From Candidatus Leptofilum proximum (GTDB taxonomy: Bacteria; Chloroflexota; Anaerolineae; Promineifilales; Promineifilaceae): DNA of 64,000 bases. The position numbers were made by a program, and so were the translations under genes. Below are positions 1-7,277 of the stretch, in pieces (positions within the stretch are counted from its first letter, which is position 1; every line of letters starts with the position of its first letter). The stretch lies in the NCBI GenBank assembly GCA_016710325.1, contig JADJXK010000002.1:2666001-2730000 (forward strand). Reading direction: 5' to 3'. The notes under the pieces are model-generated. The model was not told where the DNA came from and ran no database searches. It was given only the letters and a program-made list of their open reading frames with translations.

Positions 1-205
1 GGTAGAAAATCAGGCCGGTGATGGCCTGGTTGGCGGTAGGTTGGAAGGTGATGGATTGGCTGGTTTCATTGATGGTAACGGCCGTATCCGAATCCATCAC
101 CCCCTCCGGTAAATCCTGCGCCTGGAACGACAGCCACAGCCAGACCATAAACGTGAGCCCAGCTAGGGGCCACACAATGCGGACAACTTTGTGAAAACGA
201 GACAT
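1..205 (-). CDS. Membrane-anchored alpha/beta-hydrolase-like protein, N-terminal fragment
   Basis: The gene runs off the left edge; only about 68 N-terminal residues are visible. It starts with ATG at 205 (MSRFHKVVRIVW...) and has one hydrophobic segment at about residues 10-27, i.e. a signal anchor. After it comes DTAVTINETSQSITF followed by an AITGLIFY strand. That order (membrane anchor, beta-hairpin, TGLIFYPGG-type strand) is typical of the alpha/beta-hydrolase_5 family, but the nucleophile and the rest lie outside the window, so the family call is an inference. It contains one ACGGCCGT palindrome. Confidence 0.5.
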   Translation of the reverse strand, partial: MSRFHKVVRIVWPLAGLTFMVWLWLSFQAQDLPEGVMDSDTAVTINETSQSITFQPTANQAITGLIFY

Positions 206-220
206 ATGAACTCCTGAAAC

Positions 221-260
221 AAAACACCCCTTCACCGTTTTCAGGTTGAAGGGGCGTTGT
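221..260 (-). terminator. Hairpin terminator after the 34-residue peptide gene
   Basis: CCCCTTCA (227-234) pairs with TGAAGGGG (247-254). Read on the minus strand it is followed by a T-rich tract (GTGTTTTGTTT). It sits just downstream of the small gene at 285-389 and upstream of the hydrolase fragment. Confidence 0.55.
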
Positions 261-284
261 TGTTACTACCTGAAAAGTTTGCCT

Positions 285-389
285 TTAGAGCAAATAAAAC
301 ACCAGAAAACCAGCCAACAGCAGCAGCAAAAACAGTCCGGCTACAGCCAGGCGTCCCGTGGGTCCTAAACTTCTAAAATTGTGTAACAT
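285..389 (-). CDS. 34-residue single-pass membrane peptide
   Basis: ATG at 389 and TAA at 285 give a 34-residue peptide. An N-terminal LHNFRSLGPTGRL stretch precedes one strongly hydrophobic segment (VAGLFLLLLLAGFLVFYLL) that runs to the C-terminus. A purine-rich GGAAAA lies upstream of the start and a hairpin terminator follows the stop. No family is recognised. Its isolation between two genes, with its own terminator, argues for a real small gene, but its length leaves doubt. Confidence 0.45.
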   Translation of the reverse strand: MLHNFRSLGPTGRLAVAGLFLLLLLAGFLVFYLL

Positions 390-546
390 AAGTTTTTCCT
401 TTTCTAGAACGAACGTTGACGTAAATCTATACGGGGCTGGGGAACGGCCGTTTCAAAAAGTGCTGCCTCAAATCCTATCCATGTGGTACGATCCGGCCCG
501 CAACGATTAACCAAGCTGAGCCGCTGCGTTGGAAAAGGAGTATACC

Positions 547-2181
547 ATGTCTGCGACAATGATTTTGCTAAACGGCCGTATCCACACCCTAAATCCGCAA
601 CAACCTACGGCAACGGCCGTGGCCATCCGCCACAACCGCATTCTGGCCGTGGGCAGCGACGACGAAATACGGCCGCTGCTGGCGACAGGTGGCGAGGTGG
701 TGGATTTAAACGGCCGTTGTGTCACGCCCGGTCTCGTTGATGCCCACGTCCATTTCCAACACTTTGCCCTCAGCCTGCAGAGGGTAGACTTACGCGGCAC
801 TCGAAGCCTCGACGAAGCCCTGGACCGCATTGCGGCCAAACTGCCCACCGTTCACCGTTCAACAACCACCGATAACTGGCTTCAAGGAAGAGGCTGGCGC
901 GTTAACGACTGGGGACAGACCGACTTTCCCACCGCTGCCTACCTGGACGCCATCTCTAAGGATGTGGCCATTTGCCTGAACGACCACAGCGGGCACGCTG
1001 CCTGGGTCAACAGCCGCGCTCTGCGCCTGGCGGGCATCGATGGCCACCGCGCCGATCCGCCCGGCGGGCAAATCCAGCGCGACGTCAACGGCGTGCCCAC
1101 CGGCATCCTCTTCGAAGACGCCATTGACCTGGTGACGCGCCACATTCCTCAAGCAACCAATGCGCAGCTGGTGGCTGCCATGCGTGAAGCGCAGGCATAT
1201 TGCTGGCAGGTGGGCCTCACTGGCCTGCATGATTTTGACGGCCGTGCCTGTTTTGTCGCCCTGCAAACGCTGCAGCAAAACGGCGAACTGGGTCTGCGCG
1301 TGGTGAAAAATGTGCCGGTTTACCGGCTGGAATACGCCATCGGCGTGGGGCTGCGCAGCGGCTTTGGCGACAACTGGCTGCGCATTGGCAGCGTCAAAAT
1401 CTTTGCCGACGGCGCGCTGGGACCGCGTACGGCCTCAATGATCGCTCCCTACGAAGGGGAGCCGGACAACTACGGCATTGTGGTTACCGACAAAGAGGAG
1501 ATGATGAACAAGGCCAGCACGGCCAGCGCCAACGGCCTCAGCGTTACCGTGCATGCCATCGGCGATAAGGCAAATCATGACGTTCTGGACGTATTTGAAG
1601 AAATAAGAAAACAGGAGATTGGAGATCGGAGATTGGGGATTAACGCTCAATCTCCTCTACACCACAGAATTGAGCACGTGCAAATTATCCACCCGGCCGA
1701 CCAGCACCGGCTGGCTCAGCTAAACATTATTGCCTCGATGCAGCCGATTCACGCAACTTCGGATATGGAAACGGCCGTACGCCACTGGGGCAGCCGCACC
1801 AAGGACAGCTACGCCTGGCGCACCATGCTCAACAGCGGCGCCACCCTCGTCTTTGGCTCTGATGCGCCGATTGAGAAGATTGATCCGCTGCCGGGGATTC
1901 ATGCGGCCGTAACCCGCCGCCGCGCCGATGGCAGTCCAGGATCAGACGGGTGGCATCCCGAACAAAAATTAACGATGGCCGAAACAATCCATGCCTTCAC
2001 CACTGCTGCGGCCGTCACCAGTGGCCAGGAAACGCAGCTAGGCAGCGTCACCCCCGGCAAGCTGGCGGATTTCACCATCTTTGGGCAGGACATCTTTACC
2101 ATCCCTGCCGATGAACTGCTGGACGTAACCGTTGACGGCACGATTGTGGCTGGCCAGTTCAAGCACCGCACGTTCTCGTAG
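547..2181 (+). CDS. Amidohydrolase, YtcJ-like (Amidohydro_3 family)
   Basis: This is a probable metal-dependent hydrolase of about 544 residues, the usual length for YtcJ-like enzymes; the substrate is unknown. The start at 547 is chosen because AAGGAG lies 7 nt upstream. Visible motifs are the N-terminal VTPGLVDAHVHF (first metal-binding HxH), VTVHAIGDKANHDVLD, HRIEHVQ (metal histidine) and the late FGSDAPIE aspartate. The C-terminal ...GSVTPGKLADFTIF beta-strand completes the composite-domain fold. A GGAGATT-type palindromic insertion adds residues about 356-369 (QEIGDRRLGIN) between the HAIGD and HRIEH motifs, where relatives have a short loop. Catalytic residues are intact, so the insertion probably leaves it active. 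Confidence 0.9.
   Translation: MSATMILLNGRIHTLNPQQPTATAVAIRHNRILAVGSDDEIRPLLATGGEVVDLNGRCVTPGLVDAHVHFQHFALSLQRVDLRGTRSLDEALDRIAAKLPTVHRSTTTDNWLQGRGWRVNDWGQTDFPTAAYLDAISKDVAICLNDHSGHAAWVNSRALRLAGIDGHRADPPGGQIQRDVNGVPTGILFEDAIDLVTRHIPQATNAQLVAAMREAQAYCWQVGLTGLHDFDGRACFVALQTLQQNGELGLRVVKNVPVYRLEYAIGVGLRSGFGDNWLRIGSVKIFADGALGPRTASMIAPYEGEPDNYGIVVTDKEEMMNKASTASANGLSVTVHAIGDKANHDVLDVFEEIRKQEIGDRRLGINAQSPLHHRIEHVQIIHPADQHRLAQLNIIASMQPIHATSDMETAVRHWGSRTKDSYAWRTMLNSGATLVFGSDAPIEKIDPLPGIHAAVTRRRADGSPGSDGWHPEQKLTMAETIHAFTTAAAVTSGQETQLGSVTPGKLADFTIFGQDIFTIPADELLDVTVDGTIVAGQFKHRTFS
1614..1655. repeat. In-frame GGAGATT-type palindromic insertion in the amidohydrolase gene
   Basis: Tandem GGAGATT/GGGGATT units followed by an AATCTCC arm. 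It is the same sequence type as the larger hairpins at 4090-4165 and 4801-4868, and is translated as part of the amidohydrolase. Confidence 0.6.
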
Positions 2182-2226
2182 CCGCAGTTTCTTACTGCGC
2201 CAGTTTGGCGCGGAAAGAATCCGCGG

Positions 2227-4899
2227 CTACTGGACGAAAATCGGCCCCAAAATATAGCGGTCGCCGTTCAAATTGCCGTTTTGGTCGGAGATGTGCAGGC
2301 GACGGCCGCTTACCATTTCGTACAGCCCCACTTCGATGTAGTAGGTGCCGGGCGGCAGATCAGCGGGAACAGGCAGGCGGTAGGGATCAGTGTAGTGCTG
2401 GCCGGGCAGCCACTTGGGAATCCACAAATGCGTCGGGGCGGAGCCACCCAGCGGCGTGTAATCCAGAAAAACGAAAGGCACATTATTGCCATCGATGAGA
2501 TGCACAAAAACGGTATAGCTTTCTTCTGCTTTGGCCAGTGCTTCCCATTGCAGCGTCACGTTGATGATGTCGCCGGGGCGGGTGGTGAGCTGGTTTTCGG
2601 GTGACCAGGGAGCTGTGACGCGACGGCCGTTTGCGCTTGCCGTCGTGCTAACCAACCCAATCCGCTGCCGGAAGTTGGCCAGCAAATGCTCGGTGGTTGG
2701 CGGATTGGCCACTGCGGTGACGCTGAGCGGCCCCAAATCCAAATCGAGCGGGATTTCCTCGTTCTGGCTGAGATTTTTCACGTTGAGCCGCAGCGGGTAG
2801 ACGCCGCTGGCCAAATCGTGCGGCAGGGCAAAGTCGAACCGTTCCACGATGACCTCATCGGCCCACAAGCGCGGCGTGATGAGGTGGCTGTCGGTGGTGA
2901 ACTCGTAACGGATATCGCCGACGTAGAGAACGGGCACGTAGTAATCGGCCGTTTCTACCGGGGCACGCAGGGCCAGGGTGAGCGGCACAAACTCCCCGGC
3001 GGTGACGTGGTGTTCGGGCAGGTTATAGGCCACAATTTCGATAGCGTTGGCATCGGTCGTAACTTCTGTCATCCCTTGAGGTACAGTTGTATCCCCTGGC
3101 TCCACAACCTGGTAAAAGAGGCCAGACGGCCGCAGCCGAAAATCAGTGCCAGCCAGGGGGCCAGGGCGGTAGTTGCTCAGGTAGACAGGGTTACCCGCAG
3201 CGAGATTTTCGATGACGGCCGTTAACCACGGATTTTCCGTTCCCGCTGCTACCAACTTTGGCGTCACCACGCCGGGATCAGGCCAATTACCGTTGACATA
3301 ACGTTCATACCACAGCGGCGTCATGTGCTCCCAATCACTCAGCAGCACCGCCCCAGATTCCTGTTCGTCAGCCCAGTGCGCGACGGCTTCAATCACGGCT
3401 TCCCCTTCATCATAACCGCCCAGCGACACGTGTGGGCCATTCTGCCACAGCTGCCAGATCGGCCCCACAATAAAGAAAAACGCCAATGCAAAGACGCGAA
3501 GTCGCAGCGGGAAATTAAATCCGCGTTCATCCGCGTTTTTCCGCGTCCTAATTACCAAAAGCCAGAGTAGGCCCAGCCCGGCCAACAGCCCCACAATCAA
3601 AAACGGCCCAATCAAGTAAGCCATGCTGTCCTGCGCCCGCAGGCTGATGACGAAGGCATAGGTGCCGAGGAAGGTGAGGGTGTAGAGGAAGATGGGGTGA
3701 AGGGGTGAAGGGGTGACCGGGTGACCGGGTGACAAGGTGACAAGGTGACGAGCGGTCACCTTGTCACCTTGTCTCCTTGTCACCTTGTCAAAAATCGGCC
3801 AGAGCAAGCCAAACGCTGCCAACAAAAGAACCGGCCAGGTAAACTGCAACCGCAGCAGGCTCCAGAAGACGCGGGCGCGGTTAGGTTGGGCGGCGAGGGT
3901 GACATAGGGCAGGGTGTCGCTGAGTCCGCGGGCCAGGACGTGGTCCAGGAAGCCGTTGAGCGTGTTCATGGTGGTGGGGCCAAAGCCGGGGTCCATCGGG
4001 CTGCGGATGGGGAAGTAGAGCCAGACGGACAGTCCAAGTAGAGCAAAGCCGACCATTTTGAGGACGGTTTGCCAGCTGTGCTGAATTAAATGGTGGAGAT
4101 TGGAGATTAGAGATTGGAGATTGAGTCTAGTTCTTCCAGTCTCCAGTCTCCAATCTCCAATCTCCTTCCCCCACCAGACGCCCAAAATAAACAACCCGTA
4201 CGCCGGAAAGCCAAACACGGTGAGCGGGTGGTGTGTCACCCCCAGCCCGGCGGAAAGGCAGAAGGCGTAGAGCCATTTCTGTGAAGGGGTGAAGGGGTGA
4301 GCGGGTGAAAGGGTGAGGGCATTCACCCTTTCATCCTTTCCCCCGTTCACCCCTTCATCTTCCGCCCACCAACGCGTTAAAAAATACAAATTCGCGGCCA
4401 TGAAGGTGGCGGTGAGGATGTGCGGGTTGGCGTGGATGGCGTGCTGCCAGTGGTTAACGGCCGTTCCCACCACCAACGCGCCAAACAGAGCCGCCATCGT
4501 CCCAAAAAGTTGAACTTCTGGCAGAAGTTCAACTTTTCTGGCTATCGTGTGAATGATGCCAAAAACAAACCAGGCCGCCACCGATGCGGAAACGGCCGCC
4601 AGCAGATGCATCCGCCAGGCCACGCTGCCAAAAGGGATGAGGATTTGGAACAGCTTGCCCACCAGGGTGATAAACGCATAACCCGGCGGGTGAGCAATGC
4701 CCAGCATGTTAGCCACAAAGGTGTACTCGCTGGGGTCGCCCAGCACCGGCGATTGAGCCAACGTGAGGGCGTAAAGTGTTAGTAAAGTTATTAGTAAAAG
4801 GAGACTGGAGATTAGAGATTGGAGGTTGGGTGAGGTTTTTAATCTCCAATCTCCAATCCCCAATCTCCTATTTTTTAAGTAGTTGGTCATAGACGGCAA
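2227..4899 (-). CDS. DUF2723 polytopic membrane protein, glycosyltransferase-like
   Basis: This protein has about 890 residues. The N-terminal half has roughly ten membrane segments and the DUF2723 signature (LGDPSEYTFVANMLGIAHPPGYAFITL), followed by a periplasmic or extracellular C-terminal half of beta-sandwich type. The family relates to lipid-linked-sugar glycosyltransferases (GT-C-like), so a role in surface glycan transfer is plausible. The start is uncertain: ATG at 4899 lies inside the 3' end of the upstream glycosyltransferase gene. Residues about 10-33, 119-131, 180-207, 245-270 and 370-401 are encoded by palindromic insertions and give low-complexity peptides such as GDKVTRRQGDKV. 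It overlaps the GT4 gene by about 30 bp and is probably co-transcribed with it. Confidence 0.8.
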   Translation of the reverse strand: MPSMTNYLKNRRLGIGDWRLKTSPNLQSLISSLLLLITLLTLYALTLAQSPVLGDPSEYTFVANMLGIAHPPGYAFITLVGKLFQILIPFGSVAWRMHLLAAVSASVAAWFVFGIIHTIARKVELLPEVQLFGTMAALFGALVVGTAVNHWQHAIHANPHILTATFMAANLYFLTRWWAEDEGVNGGKDERVNALTLSPAHPFTPSQKWLYAFCLSAGLGVTHHPLTVFGFPAYGLFILGVWWGKEIGDWRLETGRTRLNLQSLISNLHHLIQHSWQTVLKMVGFALLGLSVWLYFPIRSPMDPGFGPTTMNTLNGFLDHVLARGLSDTLPYVTLAAQPNRARVFWSLLRLQFTWPVLLLAAFGLLWPIFDKVTRRQGDKVTARHLVTLSPGHPVTPSPLHPIFLYTLTFLGTYAFVISLRAQDSMAYLIGPFLIVGLLAGLGLLWLLVIRTRKNADERGFNFPLRLRVFALAFFFIVGPIWQLWQNGPHVSLGGYDEGEAVIEAVAHWADEQESGAVLLSDWEHMTPLWYERYVNGNWPDPGVVTPKLVAAGTENPWLTAVIENLAAGNPVYLSNYRPGPLAGTDFRLRPSGLFYQVVEPGDTTVPQGMTEVTTDANAIEIVAYNLPEHHVTAGEFVPLTLALRAPVETADYYVPVLYVGDIRYEFTTDSHLITPRLWADEVIVERFDFALPHDLASGVYPLRLNVKNLSQNEEIPLDLDLGPLSVTAVANPPTTEHLLANFRQRIGLVSTTASANGRRVTAPWSPENQLTTRPGDIINVTLQWEALAKAEESYTVFVHLIDGNNVPFVFLDYTPLGGSAPTHLWIPKWLPGQHYTDPYRLPVPADLPPGTYYIEVGLYEMVSGRRLHISDQNGNLNGDRYILGPIFVQ
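3695..3790. repeat. GGTGAC/GTCACC palindromic insertion inside the DUF2723 gene
   Basis: Left arm units GGTGACCGGGTGACAAGGTGAC read into the inverted units GTCACCTTGTCACCTTG around a GAGCG centre. The reading frame passes through it. Confidence 0.75.
4090..4165. repeat. GGAGATT palindromic insertion inside the DUF2723 gene
   Basis: The left arm (GGAGATTGGAGATT...) and the inverted right arm (...AATCTCCAATCTCC) form a stem of about 28 bp with a few mismatches. The frame stays open through it. Confidence 0.8.
4278..4358. repeat. GGTGAA/TTCACC palindromic insertion inside the DUF2723 gene
   Basis: TGAAGGGGTGAGCGGGTGAA units are mirrored by TTCACCCTTTCATCC...TTCACCCCTTCA around GGGCAT. It is translated in frame. 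Confidence 0.7.
4507..4541. repeat. Short perfect hairpin inside the DUF2723 gene
   Basis: AAAAGTTGAACTT and AAGTTCAACTTTT flank a CTGGCAG centre, giving a near-perfect stem of at least 13 bp in coding sequence. Confidence 0.7.
4801..4868. repeat. GGAGATT palindromic insertion at the GT4/DUF2723 junction
   Basis: Same repeat type as 4090-4165. It directly abuts the TAG stop of the glycosyltransferase and encodes residues about 10-33 of the DUF2723 protein as annotated. Confidence 0.75.
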
Positions 4900-5992
4900 T
4901 GGTTTCTTGTGCTGTTTTGGCCCAGCTGAACTTTTGCACCTGCGCCAGGCCGAGCTGCTGGCGGTGAGCGTATTCGTCTTTATCAGTGAGCAGGCGGCGG
5001 AGTACGGCCGTCATCTCTTCAACATTACGCGGATCAAAATAAGCCGCCGCCGTGCCGCCCACTTCTGGATGGCTGCTGGCGTTGCTTGCCGCCACCACCT
5101 GTCCGGAAGCCATTTGCTCCAAAATGGGCAGGCCGAACCCCTCGTACAGGCTGGGTTGCACGCCTACAGCGGCCCCGGCCAGCACGGCGGGCAGATCCTC
5201 ATCCGGCACCCAACCGAGGAGTTTTACGGCCGTTTGCAACCCGTCGGCCTCAATCTTGGCAAAAAAGTCATCGTAGAGCCAACCCTTGCCCCCAGCCAGG
5301 ACGAGGGAGAGGTTTGGGAAGAGGGCGCGGAGCGCTTTGAGGGCATCGAGCAGGCGGTTGAGATTCTTGCGCGGCTCGATGGTGCTGAGATGAACAAGGT
5401 ACCGGTCGGGTAAATCGTATGTCTGTCTAACTTGGGTTACCCTGGCCGGGGACACAGGTCGAAAATGGGAAGCCGGTGCCTCGTGCACAACGTGAATCTT
5501 AGCCGGGTCAATGCCGTAATGCGTGACGATGTCTTGCCGGGTTGCCTGCGAAACGGCAACGATGGCATCGGCGCGGCGGCAAAACAGCGGCATGGCCAGG
5601 TTGAGGTACCAGTAGTTGAGCTTTTTGTGGTAGGCGGGGAACAACCGGGGAATCAGGTCATGAATGGTGAGCACGGTGGGAATGCCACGCAGGGGCAAAA
5701 GCAGATGCTCGGTGCTATGGAACAGTTCGGCGCCGGGCACCAGCCGGTTAAAACCCACGCGCCCCCACTGCCCCAGCAGCACGGCCATGCGCCACGGCTT
5801 GTAGCCCCACTGCACCGATTGCTGCGGGATGTCGGTGGGGAGCGAGGGTGGGAAACGGCCGTCTTTCCCCCGGTTGTAAAAAAGGGCAAAACGTTCTGGC
5901 TGGGCGGCAATCAGCTCCTGGGCCAGCTTTTCGCTGTAGCGCCCCAACCCCGCCCTGGCATGAACGGCCGCAGAAATATCCACATAAATCAT
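4868..5992 (-). CDS. GT4-family glycosyltransferase
   Basis: This 374-residue protein has a GT-B fold and probably transfers a sugar from a nucleotide-sugar donor onto a surface glycan precursor. The N-terminal Rossmann half starts MIYVDISAAVHARAGLGRY with the GxGRY acceptor-side loop; mid-protein there is HDLIP and AVSQATRQDI. The donor half has YLVHLSTIEPRKNL and the E-x7-E type motif YEGFGLPILEQM. Length is normal. ATG at 5992 follows no strong ribosome-binding site. It lies directly upstream of and overlaps the DUF2723 membrane protein, so both likely act in one glycosylation step series. Confidence 0.9.
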   Translation of the reverse strand: MIYVDISAAVHARAGLGRYSEKLAQELIAAQPERFALFYNRGKDGRFPPSLPTDIPQQSVQWGYKPWRMAVLLGQWGRVGFNRLVPGAELFHSTEHLLLPLRGIPTVLTIHDLIPRLFPAYHKKLNYWYLNLAMPLFCRRADAIVAVSQATRQDIVTHYGIDPAKIHVVHEAPASHFRPVSPARVTQVRQTYDLPDRYLVHLSTIEPRKNLNRLLDALKALRALFPNLSLVLAGGKGWLYDDFFAKIEADGLQTAVKLLGWVPDEDLPAVLAGAAVGVQPSLYEGFGLPILEQMASGQVVAASNASSHPEVGGTAAAYFDPRNVEEMTAVLRRLLTDKDEYAHRQQLGLAQVQKFSWAKTAQETIAVYDQLLKK

Positions 5993-6050
5993 GAGCGGGA
6001 TTGTAGCAGGGGGGTGCGGGTGTGTCTAAGCAGCTTCCTATGAAATGATC

Positions 6051-6100
6051 CACAGATTGCACAGATTACGCAGATAAGAAAATAATCTGTGCAATCTGTG
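6051..6100. repeat. 18-bp perfect inverted repeat between genes
   Basis: CACAGATTGCACAGATTA (6051-6068) is perfectly inverted at 6083-6100. It lies between the epimerase stop (6133) and the glycosyltransferase start (5992). It could act as a transcription terminator on the minus strand or be another palindromic repeat family. Confidence 0.75.
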
Positions 6101-6132
6101 TAATTTGTCGATTTTGTTTTATTGGTGTGTCC

Positions 6133-7152
6133 TTACGCCTGAGGTTTCTTGTCCAGGTAGCCCGCTTCGCGCAGCCAGGCTTCTGTTTTTTGCATTCCCT
6201 CTTCGATGGAAACGCGGGATACAAAGCCCAACTGTTCCTTGGCTTTGGTTGCCGGGAACTCGGCCTTGAGGCCATACATGCGCAGCCGGGGCCGGTTCAG
6301 GGGCAAATCCAGCCGCAGCACCTTGTTGAGCGTGATGAGCACGTGCGCTGCCCAAAAGGGAATGCGGCGCGGCTGGCGGCCGCACATACGGCCGTAATAA
6401 CCAAACCATTCGTTAAACGTCACCACCGGGTCGCACAGGTTGTACGCCTGCCCCGCGGCTTCAGGGCGAACGGCCGTCAGCAGCATACCGTCGATCAGAT
6501 TGTCGATGTACACCGGGTAGGCGTGTCCCGAACCGTCGCCAAAAATGACCGGCATGCCTTTGCACACCAGCTTGATCATGTTGATCGTCCAGCTTTGTGC
6601 CCGCGGACCATATACCAGGCCGGGCCGCACGGCCGTTACCTCGATACCCAACTGCTTGCCCAACTCAAAGGCACGAATTTCGCCCAGGGCTTTGGTACGG
6701 CCGTAAATCACCTCCTGCTCCGTGTCCAACGGCTGGTCTTCGTCTACCAGCAGCGCTTTGGGCGGATGGCCGTAGGCGGCAATGGAACTCACCTGGACAA
6801 ACCGCTTCACGCCCGCTTCGGCCGCCAGCCGTACCGCCAGGGCCGTGGCCGCCACGTTCAGGGCGTAGGCGCGCTGCTCGCCGCCGTGCCGCCCCAGCCA
6901 GGCGGCTACATGGAAGACCACCTCCTGCCCAGCCATCGCCTGGCGCATGGCGTCTTCATCGAGCAAATCGGCCGTCATCAGGGTCACGCCCGCTTCCTTG
7001 ACAAAGGGCACTGCCTCCAGATTCCGCCCGGTGCCGGTAACGACAGCCCCTTCCTCCCGCGCCAGCCGCTCGGCCAGGCGGCCGCCAATAAAACCGGTCG
7101 CCCCGGTGACCAAAACTTTTTTACCGTTGAGTGCATTGTTTATGATCGACAT
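6133..7152 (-). CDS. NAD-dependent epimerase/dehydratase (extended SDR, 3-beta-HSD-like)
   Basis: This 339-residue enzyme has a Rossmann fold. The NAD-binding GATGFIGG motif is at residues 17-24. The catalytic SS(I) and YGRTK motifs (VQVSSIAAYG, then YxxxK) are present, as is VRPGLVYGP. It most likely oxidises, reduces or epimerises a sterol- or sugar-like substrate; the exact substrate cannot be told. ATG at 7152 is chosen from family length. It is followed by the 6051-6100 hairpin and then the glycosyltransferase on the same strand. Confidence 0.88.
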   Translation of the reverse strand: MSIINNALNGKKVLVTGATGFIGGRLAERLAREEGAVVTGTGRNLEAVPFVKEAGVTLMTADLLDEDAMRQAMAGQEVVFHVAAWLGRHGGEQRAYALNVAATALAVRLAAEAGVKRFVQVSSIAAYGHPPKALLVDEDQPLDTEQEVIYGRTKALGEIRAFELGKQLGIEVTAVRPGLVYGPRAQSWTINMIKLVCKGMPVIFGDGSGHAYPVYIDNLIDGMLLTAVRPEAAGQAYNLCDPVVTFNEWFGYYGRMCGRQPRRIPFWAAHVLITLNKVLRLDLPLNRPRLRMYGLKAEFPATKAKEQLGFVSRVSIEEGMQKTEAWLREAGYLDKKPQA

Positions 7153-7214
7153 GGGCCGGAATTGTAGTGGAAAAAAGCGGGACCGTCATGCCTCAGCACG
7201 AACTATTGCAAAGA

Positions 7215-7251
7215 AGAACGGCCGTACCCTGGAGGAGAATACGGCCGTTCT
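7215..7251. terminator. Perfect 12-bp hairpin built from two ACGGCCGT palindromes
   Basis: AGAACGGCCGTA (7215-7226) is perfectly inverted at 7240-7251. It lies between the stop of the KimA-like gene and the start of the epimerase gene. No T-run follows, so the terminator role is an inference. Confidence 0.45.
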
Positions 7252-7277
7252 GACAAAAGGATGGTTGGTAGGTAAAT

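Noticed and set aside
6127..7167. 346-codon open frame on the plus strand
   Set aside because: It is antisense to the epimerase, which has clear motifs. High GC core sequence gives long shadow frames; no family or ribosome site is seen.
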